From Wurfbainia villosa (taxonomy: Eukaryota > Streptophyta > Magnoliopsida > Zingiberales > Zingiberaceae): DNA of 64,000 nucleotides. The stretch covers positions 10,897,153-10,961,152 of the forward strand of contig CM045998.1 in NCBI GenBank assembly GCA_025175895.1. Direction: 5' to 3'. This document shows positions 1 to 12,186 of the stretch, one piece after another (the first letter of the stretch is position 1; each line of letters starts with the position of its first letter). The translations under genes and the position numbers were made by a program. The notes under the pieces are model-generated. The model was not told the DNA's origin and did no database searches. It saw nothing but the letters and a program-made list of their open reading frames with translations.

Positions 1-3000
1 TAAAAGTCATATGTCCACTAATAAACTCGTCGAGACGAGTAATCATAGGGTTTCATCCCAACTAACAGGAAACGCCTTTCAAGGCTAATAAAGACCACAA
101 ATCTACTATCAAGCCCGTCAAGAGGGTTAAGCCTAAATTATACCGTTCTACCAGTGCAATCATGCATGCTACCACGAATAAATCTCGTGGGTACTTAAGA
201 TGTAAAGTAGCTATCTAGCTATAGGCGTCATACGAATCCGATTATCACCAACTCCGAACGAATAACACAAAAATATAACCTTACAGTAGGTCATCTCAAC
301 CATGATTGGGAGATATAGTAAGGATTAATTGCATCCTAACCATACAAACTCTATTAGTCCGATCACCATATCACTGAAATAGTAAATGGATAAACATATA
401 CCAATATGCACATCCAGGTTATTACACCTAGGGTTTCCACACCTAGGGTTCTACTAATATTGTTTCATACCTAAGATCTGCTCCTACCGAATAACCTTAT
501 CTAAGTTATTTTATCTCTACTAGTCTTAATCATGGTGTCCATCGCAAAAACACAGAATCATATAAACATATAACAAGCTGTCTAATAAACGACAAAGATA
601 GTCCTACTAATGGGAATCAATGGTCAAATTAATTAGGTATTACTAAAGGGTCATGCCAGAACAAAGTCAAGGCAATATATAAATAAAGCATCAGATGCTT
701 ATATATACTCTAAACTACATAAGCTATGTAATCATGTCCTCATGCCTTCTACGAATTTATCCATCTTAGTCATATTATTCAACTAGTCTAATAATCCTAA
801 TACTAGTCAAATCCTAAGTAGTAAACATCTACCAATAATATCTAATCATTTTTATCACAATGATAACCAGCTACGTATAGCAGTAATAGCAATTTATAAC
901 CAAATGCTATCTATAAACCAGCAACCTAAAAATCTAACAATCCAATAGATATCAGGTTAAAATAATACCAGACAAAACATGATATCACCGCATAACCAAT
1001 ATAAATATGTACTAAATCTAGAAAATTTTCTAGAATGTATTTACACATTAGCTATCCGAGATGTCCTCTCGCGCCAATCCCCATATTGACCTCACAATAA
1101 TACCTCGAATTTCCAAACATAAAAATCGTGAATCTGCATAACCTCAAAATACCCAGTTAACCTACCAAACTTGGCGAACTCCATAAACCCAAAGACCCTA
1201 AGGAACCCTAAACCTACGCTCGATACCAAATAAATTGTCACGCCGAGGAGTCTCCGCTGCAAAATCCCAAGATCTCTCACAGACGGTGACAATACCAATT
1301 TTATACAAGGCCTACATGGACTATACATCGGTCAACACGACCGAAATCCAAACAACACACGTAGATAATAATAAGGCCTCAGGCCAACAAATCTAGGTAA
1401 ACAAAAGTCTACACTAACTAGACTTTCCCCTTCTGCCATCTGAGCAGGAATACCCAACCAAACCAATCAAAATAAGATCCGACCAATGGTCCACAAGAAC
1501 CCCAAAAATCCACGAGTACATAAATCCATTTCCAAGCCTAAACATATCTTCTATACAAAATTCAAACCATAACTCAAACAACTAAGAAACTGTCACTGCG
1601 AGGGGGGGGGATATGGCAACTGGACTCTCCTGACAGCTTCATCCTGAAATAAAAAAAAAATAAAACCACGGGATAAGTTCAAAGAACTTAGCGGATATTT
1701 GTCGATATAAATAGCAAGATATAGCTAACAATACTAATCATGTCAGTACAGTCTCATATATATGGTAAGCAAGAAATAGATGCAAAAGGACTGTACTCAC
1801 CTGAATCTCCTACCCTGATATAGGAGCATGTGCCCTACTATAAGAGATAAAGTCATCATCATATATGAATATGAATCCTATATGCATGGCAATCATATGC
1901 AACATCCAAGGCATCAATACAATAATGCAAAGAAACACAATACAAATGCAATGCAAAAATGCATGTCGTGCATATGACATGGTCACCCCGACGCTACACA
2001 CTTCACACGCAATGGTGAAGCCGAGTGGGTAGGGCTATGACAATGCACTCTCGCCATCATCGCTCTGAGTGACCGAGTGGATGTGGATCGTCGAGTACAC
2101 CTATCCTCCCGCCCCTAAACAGAGCGGGGAGCTAAGCTCTCATCTCCCAAAGGTCATAGACCGTGAGGAGGGATCCCACCGCTACCACGCCTCGCCGCTA
2201 CCCATGAGCGACCAATGAGCTCGACAGAGCAATCGCACACCCTCCGATGTACCACTAACCCATGAGGGCGCAGCGCAGCTATATAATGGAACCCCGTCCA
2301 GCCAGCATGCAATCATGCAAGATGGTGCATGACACTAAAGCATGTAATACCAACTAACATATGTATCCGAATAATATGCACAATAAAAAGGTACATATAT
2401 ATGATCCAAGTAAAACGGGGAAAGTATAACTGTAAACAGATCAAATGCATGTGTCAAATAGGCATAATAACATGCAAGGTAGATAAACATGAAAACTATT
2501 GCAAGCTATAACTATCTAGCATATCAACATGACTATATCAAAAAGACAAGTCAAAATACCCGCCTGATAAAATATCCGCAAAAGAACCAAATCGTCACGA
2601 CCGTGAACCTGCCTCGTGACCGAAACCTTGGACTTCCCCAATTCTGCTCGGTTTGTCGGACAAGACCACTGCCCAACACCGCTGCCCTATTCCTCTGTTC
2701 TGCTCATGAAAGAAGTGTCGCTCAAACACGCATCAAGATCAACCAATAGCAATTTAACAAAATCAACAACCGAGAAATACTTGCGCTAGGAAACACCTTC
2801 CCGACTACTTACCACCCCTAATCCTCTGTCGATCAGCCCCTCTCAGTCGGCCACAGTTTCCTTTCCTACTGCCCAGAAATTAGAAGTTTCCCTTGGCAGT
2901 ATTTCTCTATGGTCGATCCCATTTGAGGTCGCGCAGGAGGATGGCCGTATTGAAGAGAAGGAGAGATCACCAATGTAGCGAACAACGGTGGCTCAGCGAT

Positions 3001-3573
3001 CAGCGGTAAAAGGGCACCGCAGCGATGTTTCGCAACACGGCCCGTGTCCGCCGCCGCGTCTGGGCTCGGGAGGTCAGGATGGCGCGCGAGGAGAAGCGAA
3101 GGCGATCGTAAGGTTCGGCGTCGGCGACTGCGAGCGGCGGCGGCGGCGGTGCCACCTCGAGGTCGGACAGCAGATGGAAGATCGACTCGTCGCAGGAAAG
3201 AAACAGTCGGCGCTTGCAGAGAGAGACGGCCGGTCTCGGCGTCGCGGCGATCGAGATGCGAGGAGCGCGGCGACAAAGCTCGCGAGAGGAACTGCCGAAG
3301 GGGAAGGAGTTGCGGCGCACGAAGTCGCGGCAGGGGAAATAAAAGGGAATATAGAATTTTTAGGTTTTCTATCGTGTATTTAACCCCTTTAAATAGACCC
3401 CTCTAAAGCCTATTTATTTTATCCCCGTACAAGTCTCGTACGGAGTCCGTTTAAATCCAGAAAATTCCGAAAAAATTCCTAAAATTCCCTAAAAATTCCG
3501 AAAAATTTCCAGGATTATTTCCTTAATTATTTGACCATTTAATTTACTATTTTACATTTTCCAGTATTTAACA
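1..3573. repeat. Non-coding sequence resembling Ty3-type LTR/untranslated DNA
   Basis: No protein-coding gene is recognisable here. The stretch from about 3,350 to 3,573 has low-complexity text rich in AAAATTCC and ends in a TATTTAACA-type terminus, which looks like the 3' end of a long Ty3/gypsy LTR of the Tekay/Del kind. A G-run at 1,601-1,610 could be a polypurine tract just upstream of such an LTR. The 2,880-3,340 part is GC-rich and open in several frames on both strands, which is compositional rather than coding. The junction near 3,573 abuts the Tat-lineage element, so this block may have replaced that element's missing LTR. The assignment is from general resemblance only; I could not find a matching second LTR or a target duplication. 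Confidence 0.35.
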
Positions 3574-3617
3574 CAACTTCCCCCTTCGCTCATCGCCTGA
3601 AGAATCCCTCTCCTCCT

Positions 3618-4870
3618 GTGGACCCTGACCAGGGTCCCTCTACTTCTTGCATCCCCATCGAAGGCTCCTCCAGCCCAATGCTCATCATCTCGTCTTCTCA
3701 AGATCCCTCCTCCGATCATCCTCCTTCCGTCTTTCCTTCCGAACTCAACCCCCAACCAGGCGTGACACATATTCTCCCCGCAACTCCGGATATGCCGCCC
3801 CTGACTACCACCTCCATGGGCCGTCCAAATGATACTCCTCCTTCTTTCCATTCTCAACCAATGGATACCGCCCCCATTTTCCCCTTTATAAGCGAGATTC
3901 CTCCTTCAGCATCTTCCGTCCCATCTTCTTCCCTTTCTCCCAGGAGTCTTCGGATCCTGAACTTAGAGGAAGTGGTTCCTCGCATAGAAGGCCTGCGTCA
4001 TGCTCTGGACTTGGTATGTTTTCTTACTCAGCTTCCTTAGCTTTGTCTAGCTGACCAATTTCTTTTCCCATGACCGGTATGTAGGCCCTGACCAACCATC
4101 AAGAATTGGATCGCTCTCTTCATCAATACCAGGCTCAAGCCCAAGAATGGGAGCGACAACAATGGGAAGGCTTGGCGAATGCTCAGAATCGAGAACGACT
4201 CCTGTTACAACAATTGCACCTGTGTCAAGATCAATTAGCCGAAGCTCGCCAACAAATTCAGAAGGATGCTGACACTATTGCAGCATTAAAGGAGCAACCA
4301 CGTCCAGGTGCAGAGCCACTCGTCCCCCAGCAGGAAGTCCAGTCGGCCTCTCTTGACACTGAATCTTCCTCGGCTCAAGAGTTACTACGTCTTCAAGGGC
4401 GGTAGCGAGCTCCTCAAGGGAAAGCAACGGATTCGACGCCATCGCTCGTCTTCAAGTTCGGATCGGCGAGCACAGATAAGATAGGGGACCTCCGACTCGC
4501 CAGCAAGGAGGTACAAGAAAACTCATCCCTCGGAAATTCCAGGATGCATGCTCACGCACGCCTACGCAGGCAAGAAACTTCCCTCTAGAGGATGAGCACT
4601 GAACTCGCCCGAACCAGATCTTATTCCAAAGCAGTGGAGGAGATTTCAGCTTCCATGCGTCAAAATATGGTGGAGATGACGCACCTTGTGCAGCAGGACC
4701 AAAGTTCCCGAGCCGATGATGTCTCCATCTTGGCCGATGCTATTATGGAGATGTCGCGGCGCTATGTGGACGTGCGTCGAAATCTTCAAGAACAACAAGA
4801 AACATGCGAGAGGCTGCATTGAGAGCGAAGCCCTGACCATCCGAACCGCGAGGAGCGGCTCATCATTTTA
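3618..4870 (+). pseudogene. Antisense ORF of the Tat element (coiled-coil protein)
   Basis: The plus strand here is open in consecutive pieces (3,618-4,040, 4,106-4,405, 4,592-4,822), opposite in direction to gag-pol. The first piece is rich in Pro and Ser. The second and third have long Gln/Glu/Arg-rich helices with heptad-like Leu spacing (for example LLLQQLHLCQDQLAEARQQI), typical of a coiled coil. Its position between the integrase end and the lost LTR, in antisense, fits the additional antisense ORF described for several Tat-lineage elements; its function is not known. A TAG stop at 4,405 and frame changes break it. I see no similarity to a host gene. Confidence 0.55.
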
Positions 4871-5165
4871 ATGCGCACCACCTATCAAGACGGATTTAAT
4901 GACGTGGTTCAGATGTCCCTCCTCCCACTTATCCTTCATTTTCTTTAAATTGGGAGGCTGGTTTTCGACGTTATCCTCCCGACCGGTTTAAGCTGTAATT
5001 TAATATCCCATTTTGAAACGGGAATTTCCTTTCTGTTTTTCCTCTTCTTCTTCAAGATGTATTGATAATACCATATTGCCCTTGTAAATAACCCCTTAAT
5101 GAAATTTGGAGAATACTTGGCATCTAATTAACGCAATCAATTCAAGAAGCACCCCCTTCGGAGTT

Positions 5166-6572
5166 TCATAATTTCCCTTCTTCTATTCCATATTTCTCAT
5201 CATGAAAGAGTTTTAAATGAAGGGCATTCCAAGGTCGTGGAAGCTCTTTGCCTTGGTCATCTTTCGATAATATCTCAATTTCGCTACGCTGCGTTATTTC
5301 ATAGGGTCCTTCCCAGTTGGGAGCCAGCTTTCCAGGGTCTCCAGCGGGATTGACTTTACGCAAAACCCAATCCCCTTCTTGAAATCTCCGAGGCATCACT
5401 TTCTTATTAAAGGCTCGCTGCACTCTTTGCTTGTAAAATTCCGCTCGCCTCCGTGCCATCTCCCTCCTTTCCTCCACCAAGTCCAATTCGGTGCTTCGGA
5501 TAAGTTGGTTCTGATTTGGTTCGTATGTCTTTATCCGAGCGCTATTCAACAAAACCTCGACCGGAATAACGGCTTCCGCCCCGTATACCAAACTAAAGGG
5601 AGTTTCTCCTGTTGCTGTCTTGGGTGTGGTTCGATAGGCCCACAGGACGCCGGGTAACTCTTCTACCCAGTTTCCCCTCTGAGCACCCAACTTGGTCTTT
5701 AATCCTTGAATAAGGATCCTGTTAGTTACTTCCACCAGCCCATTCGCTTGAGGATGGGATACCGAAGTGAAAGTTTGCTGAATGTTGAGACTTTAGCACC
5801 ATTCTTGGATCTTTTTTCCTTGGAATTGTCGTCCATTGTCACTGACTATTTTCCGAGGGATACCATACCGACAAATGATATTTCTCCATAAGAACTGTAT
5901 TACGGCATTCTCAGTAATTTTGGCTAAGGGCTCTGCCTCCACCCATTTGGAAAAATAATCCACAGCTACTAATAAAAACTTCCTCTGTAAAGGTGTCGCT
6001 GGCATCGGGCCTACTATATCCATTCCCCATTGATCGAAAGGACAAGAAGAGATTACGGCTTTCATTAACTCAGCTGGCCGTTTAGAACGGTTGCTATGCT
6101 TCTGACAAGCGATGCAGGTTTGCACTATATGAGCAGCATCTTGCTGAAGAGTAGGCCAAAAGTATCCTGCCAATAAGGCCTTTCTTGCTAAAGCTCTCCC
6201 TCCTAAATGATTGTTACAACATTCTTCATGGATCTCCCGGAGTACCCATTTCGCATCCTCATTTCCCAGGCATTTTAACAAGGGTCGCCCAAAAGAGGTC
6301 TTGTATAGGTCTTCATTTAAGAGGATGAACCGTTTGGCTCGGTTTATTAAAGTGGATGTCGTTATTTTCCCTTCAAGGATCTTCTCGTGCCGTAAATAAG
6401 CTATGATGTCGGTCCTCCAATCAAGAGTTAGGCTTGATTCGGGTATGTCTCCCTCCACGCTGCATATTGCTAAGGAAGTATGAATTCTCGTATGGATCGC
6501 TTCCGAGGATTTTATTCCTCCCATAGCGCTAGCCATCCGAGCCAATTCATCTGTCTTCCCGTTGTGCTCCAT
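5166..6572 (-). pseudogene. Integrase of the Tat element
   Basis: Two minus-strand frames (6,572-5,793 and 5,735-5,166) together cover an integrase. The N-terminal zinc-binding region is visible as HEECCNNHLGG followed by CIACQKH. The catalytic core shows WGMDIVGP (first Asp), VSDNGRQF (second Asp) and the Glu of the VEVTNR motif, which lies just at the frame break near 5,735-5,793. The C-terminal part has the usual plant Ty3 sequence WVLRKVNPAGDPGKLAPNWEGPY. A frameshift between the second Asp and the Glu splits the DDE triad, so the enzyme cannot be made as one chain. Confidence 0.9.
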
Positions 6573-7390
6573 GGGTTTGATTTCAAGAGGACCTGACGAA
6601 ATTTAGCTTTTTCTTTCTCAAAAGTCTTCAAGTACTTATGCAGCCTTTCCTCCCGAACCGCAAAAGAACCTTTAAGTTGTGATATTACCAACTGGGAATC
6701 GAGTGGATCACAATGGAAGAAGCCCCACCGCTTTAGCGACTCTGATCCCGCTAGAATGACTTCATATTCTGCTTCATTATTAGATGCCCGATATTCCAGG
6801 CAAACTGCTAATCGAGTTTCTTCACCCTTCGGGGAAATTAATAAAATACCAACGCCGCTGCCTATAGATCCTGAAGAACCGTCTACGAATATATTCCATG
6901 CCTCTGATCCCTCCTCCTTTATTGCCGAACCATCTTCCGCGCCGCAAGGTACCTCTGCCAGAAAATCAGCGAGTGTTTGGGCCTTGATAACCGTTCGAGG
7001 TTGGTAGTGAATATCGTACTCGCTTAGTTCTACCACCCATTTGGCCAATCTTCCAGAGAAATTTGGCTTAGTGATGACCTTACCCAATTCGCTGTGTGTT
7101 AGAACGGTGATGGGATGAGCCAAAAAGTACGGCCTTAATTTGCGGGCGGTTAGTACTAGGATATATGCCAACTTCTCTAGCTCCGTATAACGGAATTCCG
7201 CCTTCAGATATGGTCGGTATAATAAATAGGTTCTTTGGTGAGAACCTTCTTGTTTCAATAATACCGAACTAACGGCTCCCTCCGAGACGACCAGATACAT
7301 CCATAATGGTTCTCCAGGTATTGGTTTGGCTAGCAGGGGGAGTCCAACAAAATATTTCTTCAACTCCCGAAAGCTGTTCACATTGATCAT
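6512..7390 (-). pseudogene. Tandem RNase H domains (RNH plus archaeal-type aRNH)
   Basis: The frame begins with the ordinary Ty3 RNase H, recognisable from AEFRYTELEKLAYILVLTAR and the segment ending IKAQTLADFLAEV. It continues into a second RNase H with WNIFVDGSSGSIGSGVGILL and RASNNEAEYEVILAG, whose Asp and Glu are the expected catalytic residues. This duplication is diagnostic of the Tat clade. The C-terminal end overlaps the start of the integrase frame by about 60 bases in another register, which shows a frameshift at about 6,510-6,570. Confidence 0.88.
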
Positions 7391-7416
7391 CCCATCAAAT
7401 TTGAAATTTAGCGACC

Positions 7417-8110
7417 TTATAAAATCTTGAAAAAGGCATTTTTATCCGCCGATCTGGCTATAAATCGAGATAAAGAAACAATTCTGCCCACCAACTTTTG
7501 GGTCTCTCGCAGATTAGCAGGTGATTTCATGTTGCATAAGGCTTGTACTTTCTCAGGGTTGGCTTGCAGCCCCTTCTCCATTACTATGTACCCCAAGAAC
7601 TTGCCACTCTTTACCCCGAACAGGCATTTGTTAGGGTTTAGCTTCATATTAAACCGCCTTAATGTAGCGAAGGTTTCATTTAAGTCCTTGACTAAATCCC
7701 GAGTGACCTTCGATTTGACCAAGATGTCATCCACGTAGACCTCTACATTCTTCCCTTTCTGCTCCGCGAAGATTTTGTCCATAAGGCGCTGATAGGTGGC
7801 TCCTGCGTTCTTTAGTCCGAACGGCATTACCACATAAGCGTATAACCCCCGCAAATACAAAGCTAACCCTCTTTTGATCTTCTTGGGCCAAGGGTATTTG
7901 ATGATATCCTTGATATGCATCCATTAGGGACACCACTTCATATCCCACAGTAGAATCCACCAGTTGATCAATACGAGGCAAGGGGTAGTAGTCTTTAGGG
8001 CATGCTTTATTCAAATCACGGAAATCGATACACATCCTCCATTGCCCCGAAGGCTTGGGGACCAAGACTACATTAAAAACTCATTCGGGGAACTGGATTT
8101 CCTTTACATG
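7417..8110 (-). pseudogene. Reverse transcriptase of the Tat element
   Basis: Two frames give the RT. The upstream piece (8,065-7,727) has MVPKPSGQWRMCIDFRDLNK and the segment DAYQGYHQIPLAQEDQ. The downstream piece (7,920-7,417) has VMPFGLKNAGATYQRLMDK and the catalytic box VEVYVDDILVKS with the YVDD signature, then GVKSGKFLGYIV. The two frames overlap around 7,727-7,920, so a frameshift lies in the fingers/palm junction. The match to plant Ty3 RT is unambiguous, but the copy is inactive. Confidence 0.92.
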
Positions 8111-8754
8111 ACCCACTTTTAGTAGTTTGTCCACTTCTTCTGCTATGACTTTGTCATTTTCTGGTCCAAAATGTCGCCTCTTCTGTTAGACGGGTCGGGC
8201 TCCTTTAATGATATTGAGATGGTGTTCCGCCACTTGAGGATGGATCCCCGTGAGATCATGCACAGCTTTTGCAAAGATGTCTTCATTCTCCTTGAGCCGC
8301 CACGGCTCTTCTTTGACATCCAAATTGTTGTGCTATACGTGTGGCCTTTCTGGGAGCGATTTCCACCCGTTCTCCTTCCTCTATTTTATCACCTTGGGGA
8401 GATTCCTCCAGACGCATAATCGCTGATGATGATACACTTTGCCTTTGAGGTCCTCGGTTGGGGCTTTCTTCGATCGTCCCAACCATTTGTCTGTACGACT
8501 TCGGAGGCCTTACATTCTCCACGAACTTCTCCCACCGATTGACTCTGGAAATTTTAGCTTACGGTGGTACGGGAAGGCACGGCTGAAAAGGGTGAGAAAG
8601 GGCGCCAAGAATAAGCGTTATAAGTGGGCGAGCGTCCACGATAAGGAAAGGAATTATCTTGGTTTTTGGTGGGCTTTACGCCTTGAGTTAAAAGCAATGA
8701 AATCGCCCCAGGGTGGACCACGTGCCTGAGAATCAGAGAGAGTGGCCACCTCTT

Positions 8755-9384
8755 CTAGTTAGGCGTTTCCCAGTGCATCCGTCCAAGGCTTCTGGAAGAG
8801 GATGTTGTGAGAACTTCGAAGTCAACGAGCACCGCCACTTCATAATTGGCGAGGATATACTGAATAACTAATGCGTCTGCGTAGCGCAGGACACCTTGCA
8901 GATCTTCTGGCCCGAACGAAACGGGCGATGCCACTTGAATAGTATGGTCGGTGATGATGGCCAAACTCTCCATGAGACGGGCGTATGACTTCCGCGCCCG
9001 GTTAGAGTCCCCGTCGGTAGGTCCTCCAGTTATAACATGAATAACTCCCCGTGTGGGAATGTCATCTAGATTGGATGAAGGGCCCTCACCTGATGGACCT
9101 TCTTGAGAGACAACCTCCTGGGATGGCGTTTGGGGGAGAGTGACCCGGGGTTGTTGATTATACGGCCCTGGACGGGTTACATTGGGTCGGGGGCCTCGCC
9201 GCGCCGACCCTCCTGCCTGAAACCTTACTTGCGGATATGCAGTATGGAGGCGATCCAATTCTTCTTGTAACTTGAAACATCGACCACTACTGTGGTCGTA
9301 TTCTGTATGATATTGGCAAAAGAACGGGTCAGTTACGCGATCCCCTGTATCCCAAGGGTCGTTAGCAGACTCCTTCCATTTCAC
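8755..9384 (-). pseudogene. Gag C-terminus (zinc knuckle) and protease remnant
   Basis: The first third carries a knuckle-like FCQYHTEYDHSSGRCFKL, the spacing usual at the gag-protease junction of Tat elements. A Pro/Arg-rich linker follows. The last third contains YADALVIQYILANYEVAVLV, which corresponds to the sequence leading into the aspartic protease; the expected D(S/T)G active-site triplet is not intact (it reads VDFEV). The frame stops at 8,755, and 8,522-8,283 holds a further scrap of the protease-RT spacer. Confidence 0.75.
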
Positions 9385-10463
9385 GTTCTTTCCATGTCCT
9401 CACAGGAGGAAGCGCTTCAGCGGCCATGATTTGTAATTGCGGGGTGGGGCGAACACCTTGCAGCATTGGACGAGGCCTCGAAACCTCCTGTCGAAAAGGT
9501 CTTGTATACTCTCGCCGAGGGGGTGCTTGAGGAGCAGCGGGACGAACTCTTTCAGTTGAGACTGCTGTGGCATTCCGTTCGGCCCTCCGTACCTTTAATC
9601 CTTCTTCTTCGCGGATAAACTCCGCAGGCTCGTGGCTCTTCGTAACTATCCGTAGGTTGTCTCAACAAGGAACTGAGGAATGGGCCCTCCTTCAGCCCGT
9701 GCTGAATAGCGCCTCTGAAAGATTCAGATCGGGTGGCGGGGATTCCCCTGGCTACAAAAGTGAATCGATGAATATACCCCCTAAGGGATTCCGAAGGTCC
9801 CTGGGTGATATGCATTAACATAGAGGCGTCTTGTTTATACGCCTTGCAGCTGACAAATTCTCGACTGAACATTCTCTGGAAGTCAGCGAAACAGGTGATA
9901 GACCCCGGGGGCAGAGTAGTAAATCACTTTTGCTACGAGCCATCAGGTGGTTCGGAAGACTCGGCACTTGAGAGCGTCGATATAAGTGAAGCGAGGCGCC
10001 CGTCGAATTGAGATATGTGCTCTTTCAGATCCGCCGAACCATCATACTTATTGACGAGGATTAGGAAGTAGGATGGAGGAGCTCAGTGAGAATGTCCATC
10101 GTGAAGGGATGGCTCGTATACTTCCGTGAGGTCTGGTTGATTGACTTTCACCTGTTCCTCTCTGCGTTTGGGTGAAGGGCATAGTATTCTCGAGGCGTTC
10201 TTCCCCAAGTCCGCCTCAAGCAATACTTCCCCATTGGCGGCTGTATGAGAGGGAGGAGGCACTTCTGGGGGTGGGCCTCTGGAAGAAGGGTCCCCGGAGT
10301 GCGGATGCAGATATCCGGTCCTTCTCCTTTCCCTGGCGAGGGCTTCTGTAATAGCGTCATCCATCAGGGCCTTCAGCTGCGATGGTAGAAGGGTGATGGG
10401 GCGCTCCTCCGCTGCAGAAGTATCAGGTTGTTGTATTTCTTCAGGTTGCATCTCGACGTCCAA
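9385..10463 (-). pseudogene. Gag of the Tat element
   Basis: Minus-strand frames 10,463-10,083 and 9,872-9,552 encode gag. The first holds an N-terminal acidic region and LLPSQLKALMDDAITEALAR. The second holds the conserved capsid-like segment FVSCKAYKQDASMLMHITQG followed by SLRGYIHRFT, a recognised plant retrotransposon gag motif. Frameshifts separate the parts, and the segment from 10,083 to 9,872 is unreadable in a single frame. Confidence 0.8.
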
Positions 10464-10602
10464 CTCAAATGTTTCCCGCGACGGCCAATCGATGCGGGTA
10501 TGGGAAAAAATCGTCGCTCGTTTTCAATGCAAGAAGCACCGAGGAGGTCTCGAGGATTCTCCCTATGAATCGTGAGAGAATAAGAGGATAAGTAGATGAA
10601 AC

Positions 10603-10621
10603 GCAAGAAACCGACGCCACA
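10603..10621 (-). other. Putative primer-binding site
   Basis: On the minus strand the sequence right after the LTR reads TGGCGTCGGTTTC, a few bases beyond the LTR end CGTTACA. Its TGGCG start and position fit a tRNA-primed PBS, but I cannot name the tRNA with confidence. Confidence 0.45.
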
Positions 10622-10625
10622 AAAT

Positions 10626-11610
10626 GTAACGTGGTTCGGAATGAGGATTCATACTCCACAAAGGTGAGTTTTCTCACCAGATGCAGTGCCTAAGCACTTT
10701 CACTATGAAGGTCCTCCTTTACAGAAAGTAAGTTTCCGCAGGTGGAGGAGAAAAACCTCTTACAATGATATTACAAGACGAGGAAAATACAAGAGATGTA
10801 GCAATGGCCGATCTCCGTCCTTCTTCTCCGGCGAGATGGTTGTTCCCTTTTTTCCTTCTCCTCTTGCCTCTTCTTCTCTCTTGCTGCGTCGGAATGATTG
10901 TGGATTCCCTTTTTTCTCTTTGCCTCCTTCCTTTTATCCTCCCTCCTCCTTCATCGTAACGTCGTGGATTATCTCCATCGTACACATGGTCACCACCTCT
11001 TCCTGGAGAATAATTCTGTTACAAATATAAGGAGTGAAGACTCCTTGGAATATTGTGTGGGTCTCCCAGGCCGTTGCCTAACACCTTTTCCTCTATTTTT
11101 CAGGAAACTAGGCTAGACTACCTCCCTCAGCCTTCCGTATCGAGGGAAGCTAGTTTAGGTCTATAGTCCACGGGTGACCTAGCCCTAGGGCTTTTTATCA
11201 ACCCGAACCAATTCCTCTTTTCCCCATGTCAAATTCCCTTTGTATTGATCAAATTGGACCGACCTCTTGGCAAAGCGCCTTCCGTCTCTCCTTTGCCGTG
11301 TCGATTGCTTTCGCTAACTCTCCCGTACCAATGGCTTCTAACATTCGCCCGTGCCACTGGCTTCTGACATTCGCCCGTGCCAATGATATTCGCCCGTGTC
11401 AATGGCTTCCGACATTCGTCCGTGCCAATGGCTTCCGACATTCGCCCGTGCCAATGGCTTCCGACATTCGTCCGTGTCAATGGCTTCTGATATTCGCCCG
11501 TGTCAATCTTCCTTTTCTTCCTTAGCGGAGCCGTGTATTTCGGATCGGATCTAGGGTCACCTGCTAACCCCTCTATCGGGGATTATGTAGAGAAGGTACC
11601 AGTAGTATCA
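10626..11610 (-). repeat. 5' LTR of the Tat element (985 bp)
   Basis: The segment begins on the minus strand with TGATACTACTGG (at 11,610) and ends CGTTACA (at 10,626), giving the expected TG...CA ends next to a PBS-like site and gag. Inside it is the 26-bp minisatellite described separately. No second LTR is present in the window, so the outer end at 11,610 rests only on the TG dinucleotide and is approximate. Confidence 0.6.
11328..11502. repeat. 26-bp minisatellite inside the LTR
   Basis: Six full units of 26 bases plus one 19-base unit (175 bases exactly) of the type CCAATGGCTTCCGACATTCG plus CCCGTG. Units differ by C/T at a few sites. One unit lacks seven bases. A further diverged unit may lie just upstream. 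The repeat is open in several frames, which produces meaningless repetitive ORFs on both strands. Confidence 0.9.
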
Positions 11611-12185
11611 ATAAACAATATGAGAAAAAAAGAAATTTGCTTATATTACAAATCTTCATGCTAATGGACAATGATGCCTCACTCCCAATCAATTCGAACA
11701 CATGCAACAAAACATGCTAAACCTTTACACCTCGAGCAGTATGTAAATTTTGCCCCAAAAAGCTATTTGTAAACAATTATCAGCACGTTTATACATCACA
11801 GAGACAACGGAGACTCCAGAGGATTGGAGAGGGATTTGTCCAGTTTGATGCCAGTGTTGGTCTCTCTCTTTTTGACAATCATGCCCCAAGATACAACCTT
11901 CTTCATGGAGTAGCAGAGCTTTACATGCCTGAAACTCGCTTAGATAAAGCTACGACTCAAAAGAAGAGGAATGATTTTTTTCTCCGGTCATAATCTTACG
12001 TTTTTCAACTCCCTCTGCGAAGCAAGAGGAGTTCTGCTCCTGCTCCTGCTCCTGAAGTAAGAGTTAATTTTTAAGAACTGTAAAAAATTTAATTTATTTT
12101 TTATGAGATCGTTGATGAAAGACGTATAAGATCTTTCGTCCCAAAAGTAAATTCCTGACACCTATCAATCACATATTGCCCCTGC
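11611..12185. other. Intergenic spacer, nothing recognised
   Basis: Moderately AT-rich sequence between the Tat LTR and the GC-rich block at 12.19 kb. A short CTCCTGCTCCTGCTCCTG run occurs near 12,037-12,054. I see no gene, RNA gene or repeat family that I can name. Confidence 0.5.
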
Positions 12186-12186
12186 T

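Larger units (their letters stand above)
3574..11610 (-). mobile_element. Degenerate Ty3/gypsy LTR retrotransposon, Tat lineage
   Basis: Read on the minus strand, the order is LTR (11,610-10,626), primer-binding region, gag, zinc knuckle and protease remnant, reverse transcriptase, RNase H, a second archaeal-type RNase H, and integrase, followed by an ORF on the opposite strand. The extra RNase H domain between the normal RNase H and integrase is the hallmark of the Tat clade of plant Ty3 elements, and antisense ORFs after pol are known in several Tat families. The polyprotein is broken into at least six frames by frameshifts and stops, so the copy is dead. Only one LTR is seen; the left end near 3,574 is a junction with unrelated repeat sequence. 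Left boundary is approximate. Confidence 0.88.

Noticed and set aside
2866..3406. Several long overlapping frames on both strands
   Set aside because: They all arise from one GC-rich stretch, are Arg/Ala/Pro-rich without conserved motifs, and lie next to LTR-like DNA.
3574..5165. Host gene with a coiled coil on the plus strand
   Set aside because: Its position just downstream of integrase and in antisense fits a Tat-element accessory ORF better than an independent gene.
11226..11525. Repetitive open frames on both strands, and possible CRISPR-like array
   Set aside because: The 26-bp units are directly adjacent with no spacers; it is a minisatellite in an LTR of a plant retroelement.
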